DNA of 64,000 nucleotides from Gammaproteobacteria bacterium (GCA_030428105.1 JAUIBE010000006.1:85287-149286), one strand, 5' to 3'. Shown: positions 9,770 to 19,799, numbered from the stretch's first letter. Program-made: numbers and translations. The notes: generated by a model not told the origin, from the sequence alone.

Positions 9770-11140
9770 TTGAACGCAAGTTCTGTATCTACCAAGTTGT
9801 ACCCCGCCGGCATGCTCAACACGCTCAGCCGGCACGAAGTTGAACGCCTGCAGGACGCCAGTCGCGGCGACCTCGCCGACCTGGTGCGCCGTTGCGCACT
9901 GGCTGTATTGAACAGCGGCGCCCACAGCGACGACCCGGAGGCGCTACTGGAGCGCTACCGCGATTTCGCCATCCAGGTGGAGTCGGTGAATCGTGGTTTG
10001 CGCCTGGAACTGGTGAATGCGCCGGCTTCCGCCTTTGTCGACGGCAATATCATCGAGGGTATCCGCGAGTTTCTCTCCGCGGTCATTCGCGACCTGATCT
10101 ACTTCGACAGCGAGATCAAGGGTCACCCGCACCACAACCTGCAAACCGCTGACGGCATTACCAACGCGGTGTTCGAAATGCTGCGCAACGCCAATGCCCT
10201 GAAACCGCGGGTTTCCCCCGACCTGGTCGTTTGCTGGGGTGGGCACTCGATCTCGCGCGAGGAATACGACTACACCAAGGTGTGTGGCTACGAGTTGGGC
10301 CTGCGGCGGTTGAATATCATTACCGGTTGCGGGCCGGGCGCCATGAAGGGGCCGATGAAAGGCGCCACCATTGCCCACTCCAAGCAGCGCGTGCGCGATG
10401 GCCGTTATATCGGTATTTCCGAGCCCGGAATTATTGCCGCCGAATCACCTAACCCGATTGTCAACGAACTGATCATCATGCCGGATATCGAGAAGCGCCT
10501 GGAGGCATTCGTACGCCTTGGCCACGGCGTGGTGGTGTTTCCCGGGGGCGTGGGCACTGCCGAAGAAATCCTGTACCTGTTGGGTATCCTGCTGAACCCC
10601 AACAATGCGCAGCAGCCCATTCCGATGATCCTCACCGGACCGACCAGCGCCGAGGCGTATTTCCGCCGTATTGATGAGTTTATCGGCCTGACCCTGGGCG
10701 AAGAAGCGCAACAGCGTTACCAGATCATCATCGACGACCCGGCGGAAGTGGCCAGGCAGATGGCCAGCGGGCTGGAGTCGGTGCGTGACCACCGGGTTGA
10801 AGCCAAGGACGCGTTCTACTTCAACTGGATGCTGGACATTGGCGCGGACTTCCAGATTCCGTTCAAACCCACCCACGAGAACATGCTGGGCTTGCAACTG
10901 GGTGGCGATCAACCCGTGCACGAGCGAGCCGCCAATCTCAGGCGGGCGTTTTCCGGCATCGTTGCGGGCAATGTCAAACCCGATGGACTCAAAGCGATTC
11001 GCGAGCACGGCCTGTTCGAGATTCGTGGCGACCAGGAACTGATGTCCGCCCTGGATGAGCTGCTGGCATCGTTCGTCGCGCAGCATCGCATGAAGCTGCC
11101 TGGCACGGTTTACCAGCCTTGCTACCGTATCGTGTCCTGA
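9770..11140 (+). CDS. ppnN: Nucleotide 5'-monophosphate nucleosidase (PpnN/YgdH)
   Basis: Cleaves nucleoside monophosphates to base and ribose 5-phosphate, in nucleotide salvage and (p)ppGpp-linked purine control in E. coli. The 456-residue length matches E. coli PpnN (454). The central LOG-family Rossmann domain carries GCGPGAMKGPMKGA and the signature FPGGVGTAEE. The N- and C-terminal extensions distinguish PpnN from the short LOG proteins. TTG at 9770 is taken as the start because GGAG (9760-9763) is six bases upstream and a hairpin terminator precedes it. Confidence 0.92.
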   Translation: MNASSVSTKLYPAGMLNTLSRHEVERLQDASRGDLADLVRRCALAVLNSGAHSDDPEALLERYRDFAIQVESVNRGLRLELVNAPASAFVDGNIIEGIREFLSAVIRDLIYFDSEIKGHPHHNLQTADGITNAVFEMLRNANALKPRVSPDLVVCWGGHSISREEYDYTKVCGYELGLRRLNIITGCGPGAMKGPMKGATIAHSKQRVRDGRYIGISEPGIIAAESPNPIVNELIIMPDIEKRLEAFVRLGHGVVVFPGGVGTAEEILYLLGILLNPNNAQQPIPMILTGPTSAEAYFRRIDEFIGLTLGEEAQQRYQIIIDDPAEVARQMASGLESVRDHRVEAKDAFYFNWMLDIGADFQIPFKPTHENMLGLQLGGDQPVHERAANLRRAFSGIVAGNVKPDGLKAIREHGLFEIRGDQELMSALDELLASFVAQHRMKLPGTVYQPCYRIVS

Positions 11141-11185
11141 TATAGCCTTTTCAGCCCCCTAGGACGTATTTTCCAGAGAACCGCT

Positions 11186-13036
11186 ATGCGCCTGATCCTC
11201 AATGTGTTTAGTCTTTTCATCGTAAGCCTTTGTGTTGCTTGCCAGCCCAGCGAACCTGCTGCAGCGCCAGCGCAGACCGGCGAAGCCAGCGCCGCTCAGC
11301 CCGCGGCGCCGACAGCGGCTGATGCAGCCGCGTTTGTACGCGATGCCGAGCGCAGGCTGGAAGAGTTGGGTCAGTACTCCGAACGGGTTGCCTGGGTATA
11401 CAGCACTCACATCACCGACGACACCGCGCTGCTGGCGGCCAAAGCCAGTGAAAACATGACCGCTGCCCAGGTGGAACTGGCGGGACAGGCGGCCATGTTT
11501 AGCAAAGTCGAGGGCCTGGATGCCGACACCGAGCGCAAGCTCAACATGTTGCGCAGCGGGATTACCGTTCCGGCGCCCTCCGATCCGGAAAAGATTGCCG
11601 AGCAGGCAAAAATCGGCGCTGAACTCAGCGGCATGTACGGCAAGGGCAAGTATTGCCCGTCGGAGGGTGAGTGCCTGGGGCTTTCAGAGCTGGAAGCGGT
11701 GATCGACAATTCCCGCGACCCGGCCGAGCTGCTCGAGGCCTGGAACGGCTGGCGCACGGTGTCTCCGCCAATGAAGCCGCTGTATGCGCGCCAGGTGGAA
11801 CTGGCCAACGAGGGTGCGCAGGAACTGGGTTTTGAAGACCTTGGCACCATGTGGCGCTCGGGCTACGACATGCCGCCCAGCGAGTTTCCCGGCGAACTGG
11901 ATCGCCTGTGGGGGCAGGTCAAACCTTTGTACGATGCCTTGCACTGCCACGTGCGCGCACGCCTCAACGAGGAGTACGGCGACGAGGTGGTTTCATCGGA
12001 CGGGCTGATTCCAGCCCACGTCCTGGGCAATATGTGGGCCCAGAGCTGGGACAATATCTACGACCTGGTGGGTCCCGAGGAAAGCGATGCGGGTTATGAC
12101 CTGACCGCCATCCTCAACGAGGATGGTTTCGATGCGGTCAGCATGGTGAAAACCGGCGAGGCGTTCTTTACTTCGCTGGGCTTCGAGCCGCTGCCGGAGA
12201 CCTTCTGGACCCGCTCGCAGTTCGTCAAGCCGCGTGACCGCGAGGTGGTGTGCCACGCATCCGCCTGGGACGTGGATGAGAAAGAAGACCTGCGCATCAA
12301 GATGTGCATCGATGTGAATGGCGAGGATTTCCGCACCATTCACCACGAACTGGGGCACAACTTCTACCAGCGCGCCTATAACCAGAAGTCTTACCTGTAT
12401 CGCTCCAGCGCCAACGATGGTTTCCACGAGGCGGTGGGCGACACCCTGTCGCTCTCCATTACCCCCGATTACCTGCAGCAGATCGACCTGCTGGAAGAGG
12501 TGCCGGACGCCTCCGGCGATGTCGGCCTGCTGATGAAGACCGCATTGGAGAAAGTGGCCTTCCTGCCGTTCGGCCTGCTGGTTGACCAGTGGCGTTGGAA
12601 GGTATTTGCCGGCGAGGTTTCGCCCGAGGGTTACAACGACCTGTGGTGGCAGCTACGCGCAGATTACCAGGGCATTGGCGCGCCCAACGAGCGTCCAGCC
12701 GATGCCTTCGACCCGGGCGCGAAGTACCACGTGCCTGGCAACACGCCCTACACCCGTTACTTCCTCGCGCATATCCTGCAGTTCCAGTTCTTCAAGGCCT
12801 TGTGCGACATCTCCGGGCACGAGGGCCCGGTGCACCGCTGTTCGTTTTACGGCAGCGAAGAAGCTGGCCAGCGCCTGAACGCCATGCTGGAAATGGGCCG
12901 TGAAAAGCCGTGGCCCGACGCGCTGGAAGCCCTGACGGGCACGCGTGAGATGGACGCGACCGCGGTGCTGGACTACTTCGCCCCGCTGCAGGAATGGCTG
13001 GATGAACAGAATGCCAGCCGCCAGTGCGGCTGGTAA
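11186..13036 (+). CDS. M2-family peptidyl-dipeptidase, ACE-like lipoprotein
   Basis: A zinc metallopeptidase related to angiotensin-converting enzyme, predicted to remove C-terminal dipeptides from peptides in the periplasm. Of 616 residues, the first 19 form a lipoprotein signal with lipobox LCVAC (Cys19), followed by an Ala/Pro-rich spacer. Zinc ligands are H387-E388-L-G-H391, and Glu415 in GFHEAVGD is the third ligand, as in ACE. Downstream WRWKVFAGEV and RYFLAHILQFQF are also conserved in the family. It stands alone and converges with psd five bases away. Whether it is exported to the outer or inner membrane is not clear. Confidence 0.92.
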   Translation: MRLILNVFSLFIVSLCVACQPSEPAAAPAQTGEASAAQPAAPTAADAAAFVRDAERRLEELGQYSERVAWVYSTHITDDTALLAAKASENMTAAQVELAGQAAMFSKVEGLDADTERKLNMLRSGITVPAPSDPEKIAEQAKIGAELSGMYGKGKYCPSEGECLGLSELEAVIDNSRDPAELLEAWNGWRTVSPPMKPLYARQVELANEGAQELGFEDLGTMWRSGYDMPPSEFPGELDRLWGQVKPLYDALHCHVRARLNEEYGDEVVSSDGLIPAHVLGNMWAQSWDNIYDLVGPEESDAGYDLTAILNEDGFDAVSMVKTGEAFFTSLGFEPLPETFWTRSQFVKPRDREVVCHASAWDVDEKEDLRIKMCIDVNGEDFRTIHHELGHNFYQRAYNQKSYLYRSSANDGFHEAVGDTLSLSITPDYLQQIDLLEEVPDASGDVGLLMKTALEKVAFLPFGLLVDQWRWKVFAGEVSPEGYNDLWWQLRADYQGIGAPNERPADAFDPGAKYHVPGNTPYTRYFLAHILQFQFFKALCDISGHEGPVHRCSFYGSEEAGQRLNAMLEMGREKPWPDALEALTGTREMDATAVLDYFAPLQEWLDEQNASRQCGW

Positions 13037-13041
13037 TTGCT

Positions 13042-13908
13042 TCAGGCCAGTTTGCCCAGCGCCTGGCCGACGATCACCGGGTCGCCCCTGGCAAAATCCG
13101 CCAGCGAGGCGACCGCGTTGGCGGGCTGAATAAGAATGACCGTGGAGCCCATGTTGAAACGGCCCATTTCATCACCCTTGGCCAGCCGCACATCGTGATG
13201 TGAATAGTCGCCTACGGTAACCCGTTTGCGGCTGCTCTGACCCCGCGGCGGGGTGACCTGGCCAGACCAGACCGTTTGCATGCTGCCCACCATCAGGGCG
13301 CCAACCATCACCACCGCCATTGGCCCGCTCGCGGTATCGAAAATGCTGATCACGCGCTCGTTGCGCGCAAACAGGTCCTTGACGTTTTGCACCGACCAGT
13401 CGGCCACACCGTAGAGCCGGCCTGGAACATGGATCATGCGCTGCAGGTGGCCATCGCGCGGCATGTGGATGCGGTGGTAGTTGTGCGGCGCCAGGTAAAT
13501 GGTGTGGAAAAAACCATTGCGGAAATCTTTTACCGCGGGATCATTGGCCAGCAGCTTGCCCAGGCTGTAGTGGTGGCCCTTCGCTTGCAACAGGCGATCG
13601 CCGGTAAACCGTCCGCATTCGCTGATCACGCCATCGCAGGGGCTGTTGAATCCTTTCGGGTCGGGGTTCTGTTTGCGCGCGCCGGGTTCAAGTTCACGGG
13701 TAAAGAAATCGTTGAAGCTTTCAAAGTCAGACAGGTTCTTGCGCCTGGATTCGCTCCAGTCGGCGCCAGCCAACCCGCCGATGACCACGATCAGGGTGTT
13801 CTTGACCGGCGTCCACTTGACCCGCGTGAGATGAAACATGCAGCGCGAGAGCAGGTGGTGGGGCAGGATGTACTGGATGAGCGCAAGTAGCGGGCCGAGA
13901 ATTTTCAT
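13042..13908 (-). CDS. psd: Phosphatidylserine decarboxylase proenzyme
   Basis: Makes phosphatidylethanolamine at the inner membrane. The protein cleaves itself between Gly254 and Ser255 in RFNMGSTV, the serine becoming the pyruvoyl group. Most homologues have LGST at this place, so MGST is a mild variant. Other marks are FNDFFTREL, NSPCDGVISE and the YHRIHMPRDG active-site segment. ATG at 13908 (MKILGPLLA) is preferred over an upstream in-frame start at 13941, giving 288 residues. The gene is divergent from prmB, with about 44 bases between starts. Confidence 0.93.
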   Translation of the reverse strand: MKILGPLLALIQYILPHHLLSRCMFHLTRVKWTPVKNTLIVVIGGLAGADWSESRRKNLSDFESFNDFFTRELEPGARKQNPDPKGFNSPCDGVISECGRFTGDRLLQAKGHHYSLGKLLANDPAVKDFRNGFFHTIYLAPHNYHRIHMPRDGHLQRMIHVPGRLYGVADWSVQNVKDLFARNERVISIFDTASGPMAVVMVGALMVGSMQTVWSGQVTPPRGQSSRKRVTVGDYSHHDVRLAKGDEMGRFNMGSTVILIQPANAVASLADFARGDPVIVGQALGKLA

Positions 13909-13952
13909 CGGCTGAATTATACTTCGATTCTTTTGGCTCAAAAGGCGGGAAA

Positions 13953-14870
13953 TTGCGGACTGCGGGGCAATGGTTGGAGTGGGCGGCCGAACGGCTGCAA
14001 CAAGCGGGCGTGTTCTTCGGGCACGGCACGGACAATGCCGTTGACGAGGCCGCCTGGCTGGTGTTGCATGCCCTGGGGGAGTCGCCTGCTGAACCGTTTG
14101 ACGGTTGGGACGACGTGGTGGCCGAAGCGCAGGCCAGCGGGATAGAACAACTGGTGGAACAAAGAATCGCGCGTCGACTTCCGGCCGCCTATCTCACCGG
14201 GACCGCATGGTTTGCCGGGCTCGAGTTCGAGGTCAGCCCTGATGTCCTGGTTCCTCGCTCGCCGATTGCCGAGTTGATTGCCCAGCGATTTCACCCGTGG
14301 CTGGTTGCGAGCGAGGTGACCAGCATTCTCGACATTGGCACCGGTAGTGGCTGTATTGCGATCGCCTGTGCGTTGACGTTTCCGGCGGCGCAGGTGGTGG
14401 CCACCGACATCAGCGAAACGGCGCTATCGGTGGCTGCGGCGAACGCCAGGCGCCACGCCGTGGAGCAGCGACTGGAGCTGGTCCGCTCAGATGTTTTCGA
14501 CTCGCTACACCCCGCCAAGTATGATTTGATTGTGAGCAACCCACCGTACGTCCCGGCTGCGTCGATCGAGGCGCTTCCAGCGGAATACCGGGCCGAGCCC
14601 GAACTGGGGTTGCTGACCGGCATGGAAGGGCTGGAGATTCCGCTCCGCATCCTGGCCGGGGCGGCAGCCAGGCTGAACCCTGGCGGAGCGCTGGTGTGTG
14701 AAGTGGGCGAAAGCCAGCAACGCCTGCAACAGGCGCTTCCGGCCGTTCCATTCGTGTGGTTGGAATTTGAATCGGGCGGGGAAGGCGTTTTCGTGCTGGA
14801 TCATGCCGAACTGCAGGCCGCGGCTGAACAGGCGCAATCGCTTTTGAGGGATACAGGACGTGTCACATAA
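13953..14870 (+). CDS. prmB: Ribosomal protein L3 glutamine N5-methyltransferase
   Basis: SAM-dependent methyltransferase that modifies a glutamine of ribosomal protein L3. It has 305 residues (E. coli 310). The Rossmann core shows [12 protein letters not shown] for SAM and VSNPPYVP, the NPPY motif that binds the target glutamine. [17 protein letters not shown] and [12 protein letters not shown] are closer to PrmB than to the release-factor enzyme PrmC. The TTG start at 13953 follows AGGCGGGA at about 13943. Its 3' end overlaps aroC by 11 bases, so the two are translated together, a common gammaproteobacterial arrangement. Confidence 0.93.
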   Translation: MRTAGQWLEWAAERLQQAGVFFGHGTDNAVDEAAWLVLHALGESPAEPFDGWDDVVAEAQASGIEQLVEQRIARRLPAAYLTGTAWFAGLEFEVSPDVLVPRSPIAELIAQRFHPWLVASEVTSILDIGTGSGCIAIACALTFPAAQVVATDISETALSVAAANARRHAVEQRLELVRSDVFDSLHPAKYDLIVSNPPYVPAASIEALPAEYRAEPELGLLTGMEGLEIPLRILAGAAARLNPGGALVCEVGESQQRLQQALPAVPFVWLEFESGGEGVFVLDHAELQAAAEQAQSLLRDTGRVT

Positions 14871-15924
14871 CACTTTTGGCAAGCTGCTACGTTGCACCAC
14901 CTTTGGCGAGAGCCATGGCCCCGCCATCGGCTGCGTGGTCGACGGCTTTCCGCCCGGCCTGGAAATTTCTCCCGAGGAGATCAAGCGTGAGTTGGAGCGC
15001 CGGGCAACCGGGCGTTCTCGGCACACTTCGCAGAGAAAAGAAGCAGACGATGTGCAGATTCTTTCCGGGGTATTCGAAGGCCGCACCACCGGCACCCCGA
15101 TTGCGCTGGTGATCGAAAACACCGATGCGCGCTCGCGAGACTACGCCAACATCAAGGATTCCATTCGTCCTGGCCATGCCGACTTCACCTATTGGAAAAA
15201 GTACGGCATTCGCGACTATCGCGGTGGCGGACGCTCTTCAGCCCGTGAAACCACCATGCGGGTAGCCGCCGGCGCCCTGGCGCGCAAATGGCTGCAGCAG
15301 GAATACGCAATCGAAATCCAGGGATGGCTGGCGCAACTCGGTCCCATCCGCACCGATAGCGAGATGGACTGGTCAGTCATCGATGACAATGTATTTTTCT
15401 GCCCAAACGCCAGCCTGGTGCCGGAGTTGGAAGCCTTCATGGATCAGTTGCGCAAGTCGGGCGACTCGGTGGGTGCGCGGGTCAACGTGATAGCGCGTAA
15501 CGTGCCGCCGGGGTGGGGTGAGCCGGTTTACGGCAAGCTCGACGCCGAACTCGCCGCCGCGATGATGAGCATCAACGCGGCCAAGGGCGTGGAAATCGGC
15601 GCTGGTTTTGAAAGTGTTACCCAGCAGGGCACCGAGCACCGTGACGAAATCACTGCCGAAGGATTCCAGAGCAACCACGCAGGTGGCATACTGGGTGGCA
15701 TCAGCAGCGGGCAGGACGTGGTGGTTTCAACCGCATTCAAGCCAACTTCCAGCCTTCGCATTCCGTGTCGTTCGGTAGACACCGGGGGGCGCGAAGTGGA
15801 AGTGGTAACCAAGGGCCGGCACGACCCCTGCGTGGGCATCCGCGCCACGCCGATCGTCGAAGCCATGATGGCCCTGGTGCTGATGGACCACGCCTTGCGT
15901 CATCGTGGGCAAATTGGCGCTTGA
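14860..15924 (+). CDS. aroC: Chorismate synthase
   Basis: Last step of the shikimate pathway: turns EPSP into chorismate using reduced FMN. It has 354 residues, with the family signatures [39 protein letters not shown] and the C-terminal [17 protein letters not shown]. The GTG start at 14860 lies inside the end of prmB. Products feed the trp genes downstream and pheA at 37798. Confidence 0.97.
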   Translation: MSHNTFGKLLRCTTFGESHGPAIGCVVDGFPPGLEISPEEIKRELERRATGRSRHTSQRKEADDVQILSGVFEGRTTGTPIALVIENTDARSRDYANIKDSIRPGHADFTYWKKYGIRDYRGGGRSSARETTMRVAAGALARKWLQQEYAIEIQGWLAQLGPIRTDSEMDWSVIDDNVFFCPNASLVPELEAFMDQLRKSGDSVGARVNVIARNVPPGWGEPVYGKLDAELAAAMMSINAAKGVEIGAGFESVTQQGTEHRDEITAEGFQSNHAGGILGGISSGQDVVVSTAFKPTSSLRIPCRSVDTGGREVEVVTKGRHDPCVGIRATPIVEAMMALVLMDHALRHRGQIGA

Positions 15925-15932
15925 GTACCTAA

Positions 15933-15961
15933 TAAACAGTCACTTACCAATCAGATATAAT
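15933..15961 (+). promoter_or_regulatory. Promoter of asd, placed for a leaderless transcript
   Basis: A perfect TATAAT -10 lies at 15956-15961 with TAAACA (4 of 6 matches) at 15933-15938, 17 bases apart. Only seven bases separate the -10 from the ATG at 15969, so transcription would start at or next to the start codon. There is no Shine-Dalgarno sequence in front of this ATG. Confidence 0.55.
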
Positions 15962-15968
15962 ATTTTAC

Positions 15969-17015
15969 ATGACGAACGGACCTAGAATTGCAGTGGTCGG
16001 CGCCAGCGGCGCCGTTGGCGAAGTCATGCTGGAGTTGCTGGCGCAGCGCAAGCACCCGGCGGCAAACATCAGCGCCCTGGCCAGTGCGCGCTCTGCCGGC
16101 CAGGACGTGGAGTACGGTCGCAAGCAGCTGACCATGGAAGACCTCGCCGACTTCGATTTCTCGGCGGTGGATTACGCCCTGTTTTCTGCTGGTGGCTCAG
16201 TCAGCAAAGAGCACGCGCCGCGCGCGGCCAAAGCCGGGGCCATCGTCATCGACAACACCTCGGCGTTCCGTTACGACGACGACATCCCGTTGACGGTTCC
16301 GGAGGTCAACCCCGGGTCCCTGGATGCGGTTGGGCCGGGCAGCATCATCGCCAACCCCAACTGCTCCACCATCCAGATGGTGGTTGCATTGGCGCCCATC
16401 CACGCCGCGGTTGGCATTTCCCGCGTCAACGTCGCCACTTACCAGTCAGTTTCCGGCGCCGGCCGCCGTGGGCTCAACGAGTTGGCCCAGCAAACGGCGG
16501 GGCGGCTGAATTTCCGCGAGCCGGAAATGAACGCGTTTGTCCAACCGATCGCCTTCAATGTGCTGCCCCAGATCGACGAGATGCTGGAAAACGGCTATTC
16601 ACGCGAAGAGATGAAAATGCTGTGGGAGACGCAGAAAATTCTTGGTGACGAACGCATTGCGGTGAGCGCCACGGCAGTGCGCGTGCCGGTTTTCTACGGC
16701 CATGCCGAGGCGGTGCACCTGGAAACCCGCGAAGAAATCGATATCGAAACCGTGCGTGAATTGCTGCGCGAAGCACCCGGCGTAACCCTGCTGGATAGCG
16801 ATGTCACCGAGCACCCAACGCCGGTGACGCACGCCGCCGGCAAAGATGACGTGTTCGTGGGCCGCCTGCGCCGCGACCTCAGTCATCCGCGGGGTATCTG
16901 CATGTGGGTGGTTGCCGACAACGTACGCAAGGGCGCCGCGCTCAACGCGGTACAGATCATGGAATGGCTGGAGGCGCGCAGCAGCGCCACCGTCAAGGAA
17001 GGGCTTCAGGCATGA
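15969..17015 (+). CDS. asd: Aspartate-semialdehyde dehydrogenase
   Basis: Reduces aspartyl phosphate to aspartate semialdehyde for lysine, methionine, threonine and diaminopimelate. It has 348 residues: N-terminal NADP site VVGASGAVGEVMLELL, catalytic cysteine at about residue 130 in NPNCSTIQM, and substrate region SVSGAGRRGLNEL. This belongs to the shorter Asd type of Pseudomonas AsdB and Gram-positives rather than the E. coli type. The stop overlaps the fimV start (ATGA, 17012-17015), so fimV is probably coupled. The -10 is so close that the mRNA may be leaderless. Confidence 0.96.
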   Translation: MTNGPRIAVVGASGAVGEVMLELLAQRKHPAANISALASARSAGQDVEYGRKQLTMEDLADFDFSAVDYALFSAGGSVSKEHAPRAAKAGAIVIDNTSAFRYDDDIPLTVPEVNPGSLDAVGPGSIIANPNCSTIQMVVALAPIHAAVGISRVNVATYQSVSGAGRRGLNELAQQTAGRLNFREPEMNAFVQPIAFNVLPQIDEMLENGYSREEMKMLWETQKILGDERIAVSATAVRVPVFYGHAEAVHLETREEIDIETVRELLREAPGVTLLDSDVTEHPTPVTHAAGKDDVFVGRLRRDLSHPRGICMWVVADNVRKGAALNAVQIMEWLEARSSATVKEGLQA

Positions 17016-18964
17016 GATTCACTCGCTGCGGTTTATTGCTCGCGCTCGCATTGCTGCTCCACGCCGGTTCGGCCTGGTCCCTTGGGCTGGGAGACGCCCG
17101 GGTGGAATCCTTTATCGGCCAGCCGCTGGAGATGCGCATTGACCTGCTCACCGCGCCCACCGACGACCTTGATGGCGTCACAGCGCGGTTGGCGTCGGCC
17201 GATGACTTTGCACTGATTGGAGCCGACCGTTCGGCAATTGGCATGCCGCTGACCTTCTCGGTACGGGAAGCGCGCGGCGGCCAGGGTGCGCATATCCTGG
17301 TCACTTCCCGGCAGTCGATGAGTGACCCGGTGTTGCGCCTGGTGGTGGAAGTCACCTGGGCCAGCGGCCGCCTGCTGCGCGAGTACACCGTTTTCCTGGA
17401 TCCGCCTACAGTGCCGTCCCGCGCACCCGAGCCGGTGGTGAGCACCGCCCCGGCGGCGCCGCAACCCGCGGAAACAACAGCCCCGGTCGCGGACAGTCCC
17501 GCGCCTGTGGAGCGCGTGGCCGACTCGGCGCCGGCTCCCCAGGTCATCAACCGCGAGCCCGCTGAAGAAACGCAGCCCGCGGTCGCCGAAGAAAGTTCTC
17601 CCGCACCCCAGTCACAGCCCGAGTCCCGGTCCGCCACCGGCAGTGAGGTTGCGGATGGCGGCGAGTATGGGCCAGTGCAGAGTGGCGAGACGCTGTGGCG
17701 CGTGGCATCCAACTACGTCGGCCAGTCGGGCCTGAACATGAACCAGGTGATGCTGGCGATCCAGCGCAAGAATCCGCAGGCCTTCCTGGATGACAACATC
17801 AACCTGCTGAAACGCGGGGCCACGCTTGATATGCCAAGCGCCGCTGAAATCGAAGAGGTTTCGCGGCAACGGGCGCAGGAACTGGTTGCGCAACAGGAGG
17901 CGGCGTTTCGCATGCGCGGCTCACTGGCCAGCAGTTCAACACCGTTGCTGGCCGCTGAGTCCAGCCCCGAGGCTGCGCCGGCGCCAGCCTATGATGCGCC
18001 TGATACCGAGCAGGAAACCGTTTCGCGCCTGGAAATCGTCCCGGCCTCCGAAACCGACAACCTGGCGGCCCAGCCTGGAACCGGCGCTGTGCCGGGCGGC
18101 GAAGGCGAGGAAGAGTTGCAGCGTGACCTGAGGGAGGAGTTGGCCCGCACCGAGGAAGAACTGTACAGCGAGCGCCAGCAGAACGAATACCTGCGTGATC
18201 GCATCAATGAGCTCGAGGCGCAGCTGGCCGAAGCCGAGCCTGAAGACGCCGGTTTCGTGGCTGACAACGAAATGGCCAACCTCGAAGACCGCCTGCAAAC
18301 GGAGCGCTTCGAGGAAGCCTCGCGGCCCGACGAGATGACCCCGGCTCCGGCCGTTGAAGCGCAGCCCGAGCACGACAGCAACATTCCTTCGGTGACCACC
18401 AGCGCAGCCGATGAAGACTCGCCCTGGTATGCCAGCACGATGGTCTGGATCGTCATGGTCCTGATCGTGGTCGCGGCGGTGGCTGGCTGGCTATTGAACC
18501 GCCGTCGAGCGGTTGAGTACGACCTGTCGGCTAATGTCGACCCCGAACCACCGGTGGATCGCTTGCGAGACGAAGCCGAGGAAATCCTGCGTACGCTCGA
18601 CGCTGATCGGCGTGGAGCCGAGGAACTTGAAGAGGATCGAGTGGTGGAAATCGCGGCCACCGAGGACGCGCTCTCCGATGAAGGTGGGGAAGTCCTGTTT
18701 GATTCCGCCGAGGAAGAACCTGATTGGTCTAACGAGCAGGAAGAAGCCGCACCACCCAGGCGGGCCAGCAGTCGCGCCAGGGATGATGGCAATGCCACGG
18801 TACTGGATGAGAACAGCAGTGATCCCGAGATCAAGCTGGACCTCGCCCGGGCCTATATCTCGATGGGCGACAAGGAAGCAGCGCGCGTCATCCTGGACGA
18901 AGTGCTTTCCACCGGCAGCGAGGCGCAACAGGCAGAAGCCCGTTCGATGATGGACGAGCTCTGA
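17012..18964 (+). CDS. fimV: FimV-like peptidoglycan-binding inner membrane protein
   Basis: FimV/HubP proteins organise the cell pole and type IV pilus machinery. From ATG 17012 the product has 650 residues: signal peptide (1-23), conserved FimV N-terminal domain (about 24-130, LGDARVESFIGQPL), a Pro/Ala/Glu-rich linker, a LysM-like domain (about 217-272, QSGETLWRVASNYVG), a coiled-coil Glu/Arg stretch (about 365-425), one transmembrane span (about 473-495) and an acidic cytoplasmic region ending in the FimV C-terminal TPR-like motif (DLARAYISMGD). It is short for the family (often 800-1000 residues), with a small acidic cytoplasmic part. Placement between asd and truA is classical. Confidence 0.9.
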   Translation: MRFTRCGLLLALALLLHAGSAWSLGLGDARVESFIGQPLEMRIDLLTAPTDDLDGVTARLASADDFALIGADRSAIGMPLTFSVREARGGQGAHILVTSRQSMSDPVLRLVVEVTWASGRLLREYTVFLDPPTVPSRAPEPVVSTAPAAPQPAETTAPVADSPAPVERVADSAPAPQVINREPAEETQPAVAEESSPAPQSQPESRSATGSEVADGGEYGPVQSGETLWRVASNYVGQSGLNMNQVMLAIQRKNPQAFLDDNINLLKRGATLDMPSAAEIEEVSRQRAQELVAQQEAAFRMRGSLASSSTPLLAAESSPEAAPAPAYDAPDTEQETVSRLEIVPASETDNLAAQPGTGAVPGGEGEEELQRDLREELARTEEELYSERQQNEYLRDRINELEAQLAEAEPEDAGFVADNEMANLEDRLQTERFEEASRPDEMTPAPAVEAQPEHDSNIPSVTTSAADEDSPWYASTMVWIVMVLIVVAAVAGWLLNRRRAVEYDLSANVDPEPPVDRLRDEAEEILRTLDADRRGAEELEEDRVVEIAATEDALSDEGGEVLFDSAEEEPDWSNEQEEAAPPRRASSRARDDGNATVLDENSSDPEIKLDLARAYISMGDKEAARVILDEVLSTGSEAQQAEARSMMDEL

Positions 18965-18984
18965 GCGCTCGCTGACACGGAAGT

Positions 18985-19776
18985 ATGCGCCTTGCAGCGG
19001 GCCTGGAATATGACGGCAGCCGGTTTCTCGGTTGGCAGGTCCAGGCCCAGCAGCCCACCGTCCAGTCGAGCGTTGAGCAAGCCCTTTCACGCATCGCCAA
19101 TCACCCGGTCAAGGTAACCGCCAGCGGCCGCACTGATACCGGCGTCCATGCGCTGGAGCAGGTGATCCATTTCGACAGCGACGCGGCGCGCAGCGAGCGC
19201 CAATGGATTCTTGGGCTCAACAGCAACCTTCCCGAGGGAATCAGTGTCCTGTGGATGCGCCAGGTGGACGATGAATTTCACGCCCGCTTCAGCGCTTACT
19301 CCCGCCGCTACCGCTACGTGATCCTGAATCGCCAGGTACGCCCGGCGCTGGACCAGGGACGCGTCACCTGGGTTCGCCAGCCTCTGGATGCCGAGCGGAT
19401 GAACCAGGGGGCGCAACACCTGGTTGGCGAGCATGATTTCACCTCGTTTCGCGCCAGCGCCTGCCAGGCCCGTCACCCGGTGCGTGAAATACGCGAAATA
19501 TCAGTGCGCAGGCAGGGCGACTACCTGGTGATGGATGTCGCCGCCAACGCCTTTCTCTACCACATGGTGCGCAACATCGCCGGCAGTTTGCTCGAGGTGG
19601 GAAAAGGAGAGCAGGGTCCCGACTGGATGGCTGAGATTCTCGCAGCCCGCGACCGCGACCAGGCTGGCGTGACCGCGCCCCCGGACGGCCTCTACTTCGC
19701 CAAGGTGCGCTACCCCGATCACTTCGGGCTGCCTGGCCGACTTCGCCCGTTTCCTTTTTCGGTCACTCCCTCCTGA
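18985..19776 (+). CDS. truA: tRNA pseudouridine(38-40) synthase
   Basis: Makes pseudouridine at positions 38-40 of the tRNA anticodon arm. It has 263 residues, with the catalytic Asp51 in the GRTDTGVHA signature and later RRYRYVI and FLYHMVRNIAG blocks. The ATG lies 20 bases after fimV. A small hairpin follows at 19781-19799. Confidence 0.96.
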   Translation: MRLAAGLEYDGSRFLGWQVQAQQPTVQSSVEQALSRIANHPVKVTASGRTDTGVHALEQVIHFDSDAARSERQWILGLNSNLPEGISVLWMRQVDDEFHARFSAYSRRYRYVILNRQVRPALDQGRVTWVRQPLDAERMNQGAQHLVGEHDFTSFRASACQARHPVREIREISVRRQGDYLVMDVAANAFLYHMVRNIAGSLLEVGKGEQGPDWMAEILAARDRDQAGVTAPPDGLYFAKVRYPDHFGLPGRLRPFPFSVTPS

Positions 19777-19780
19777 CCCG

Positions 19781-19799
19781 ACTGGCGGTTTAAGCCAGT
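19781..19799 (+). other. Short hairpin between truA and trpF
   Basis: ACTGGC (19781-19786) pairs with GCCAGT (19794-19799) around a seven-base loop. There is no T-run and no leader peptide with tryptophan codons, so it is neither a clear terminator nor a trp attenuator. Confidence 0.3.

Noticed and set aside
13909..13941. Upstream start of psd adding eleven residues
   Set aside because: The extra residues are polar and not family-like, and MKILGPL begins the conserved hydrophobic start.
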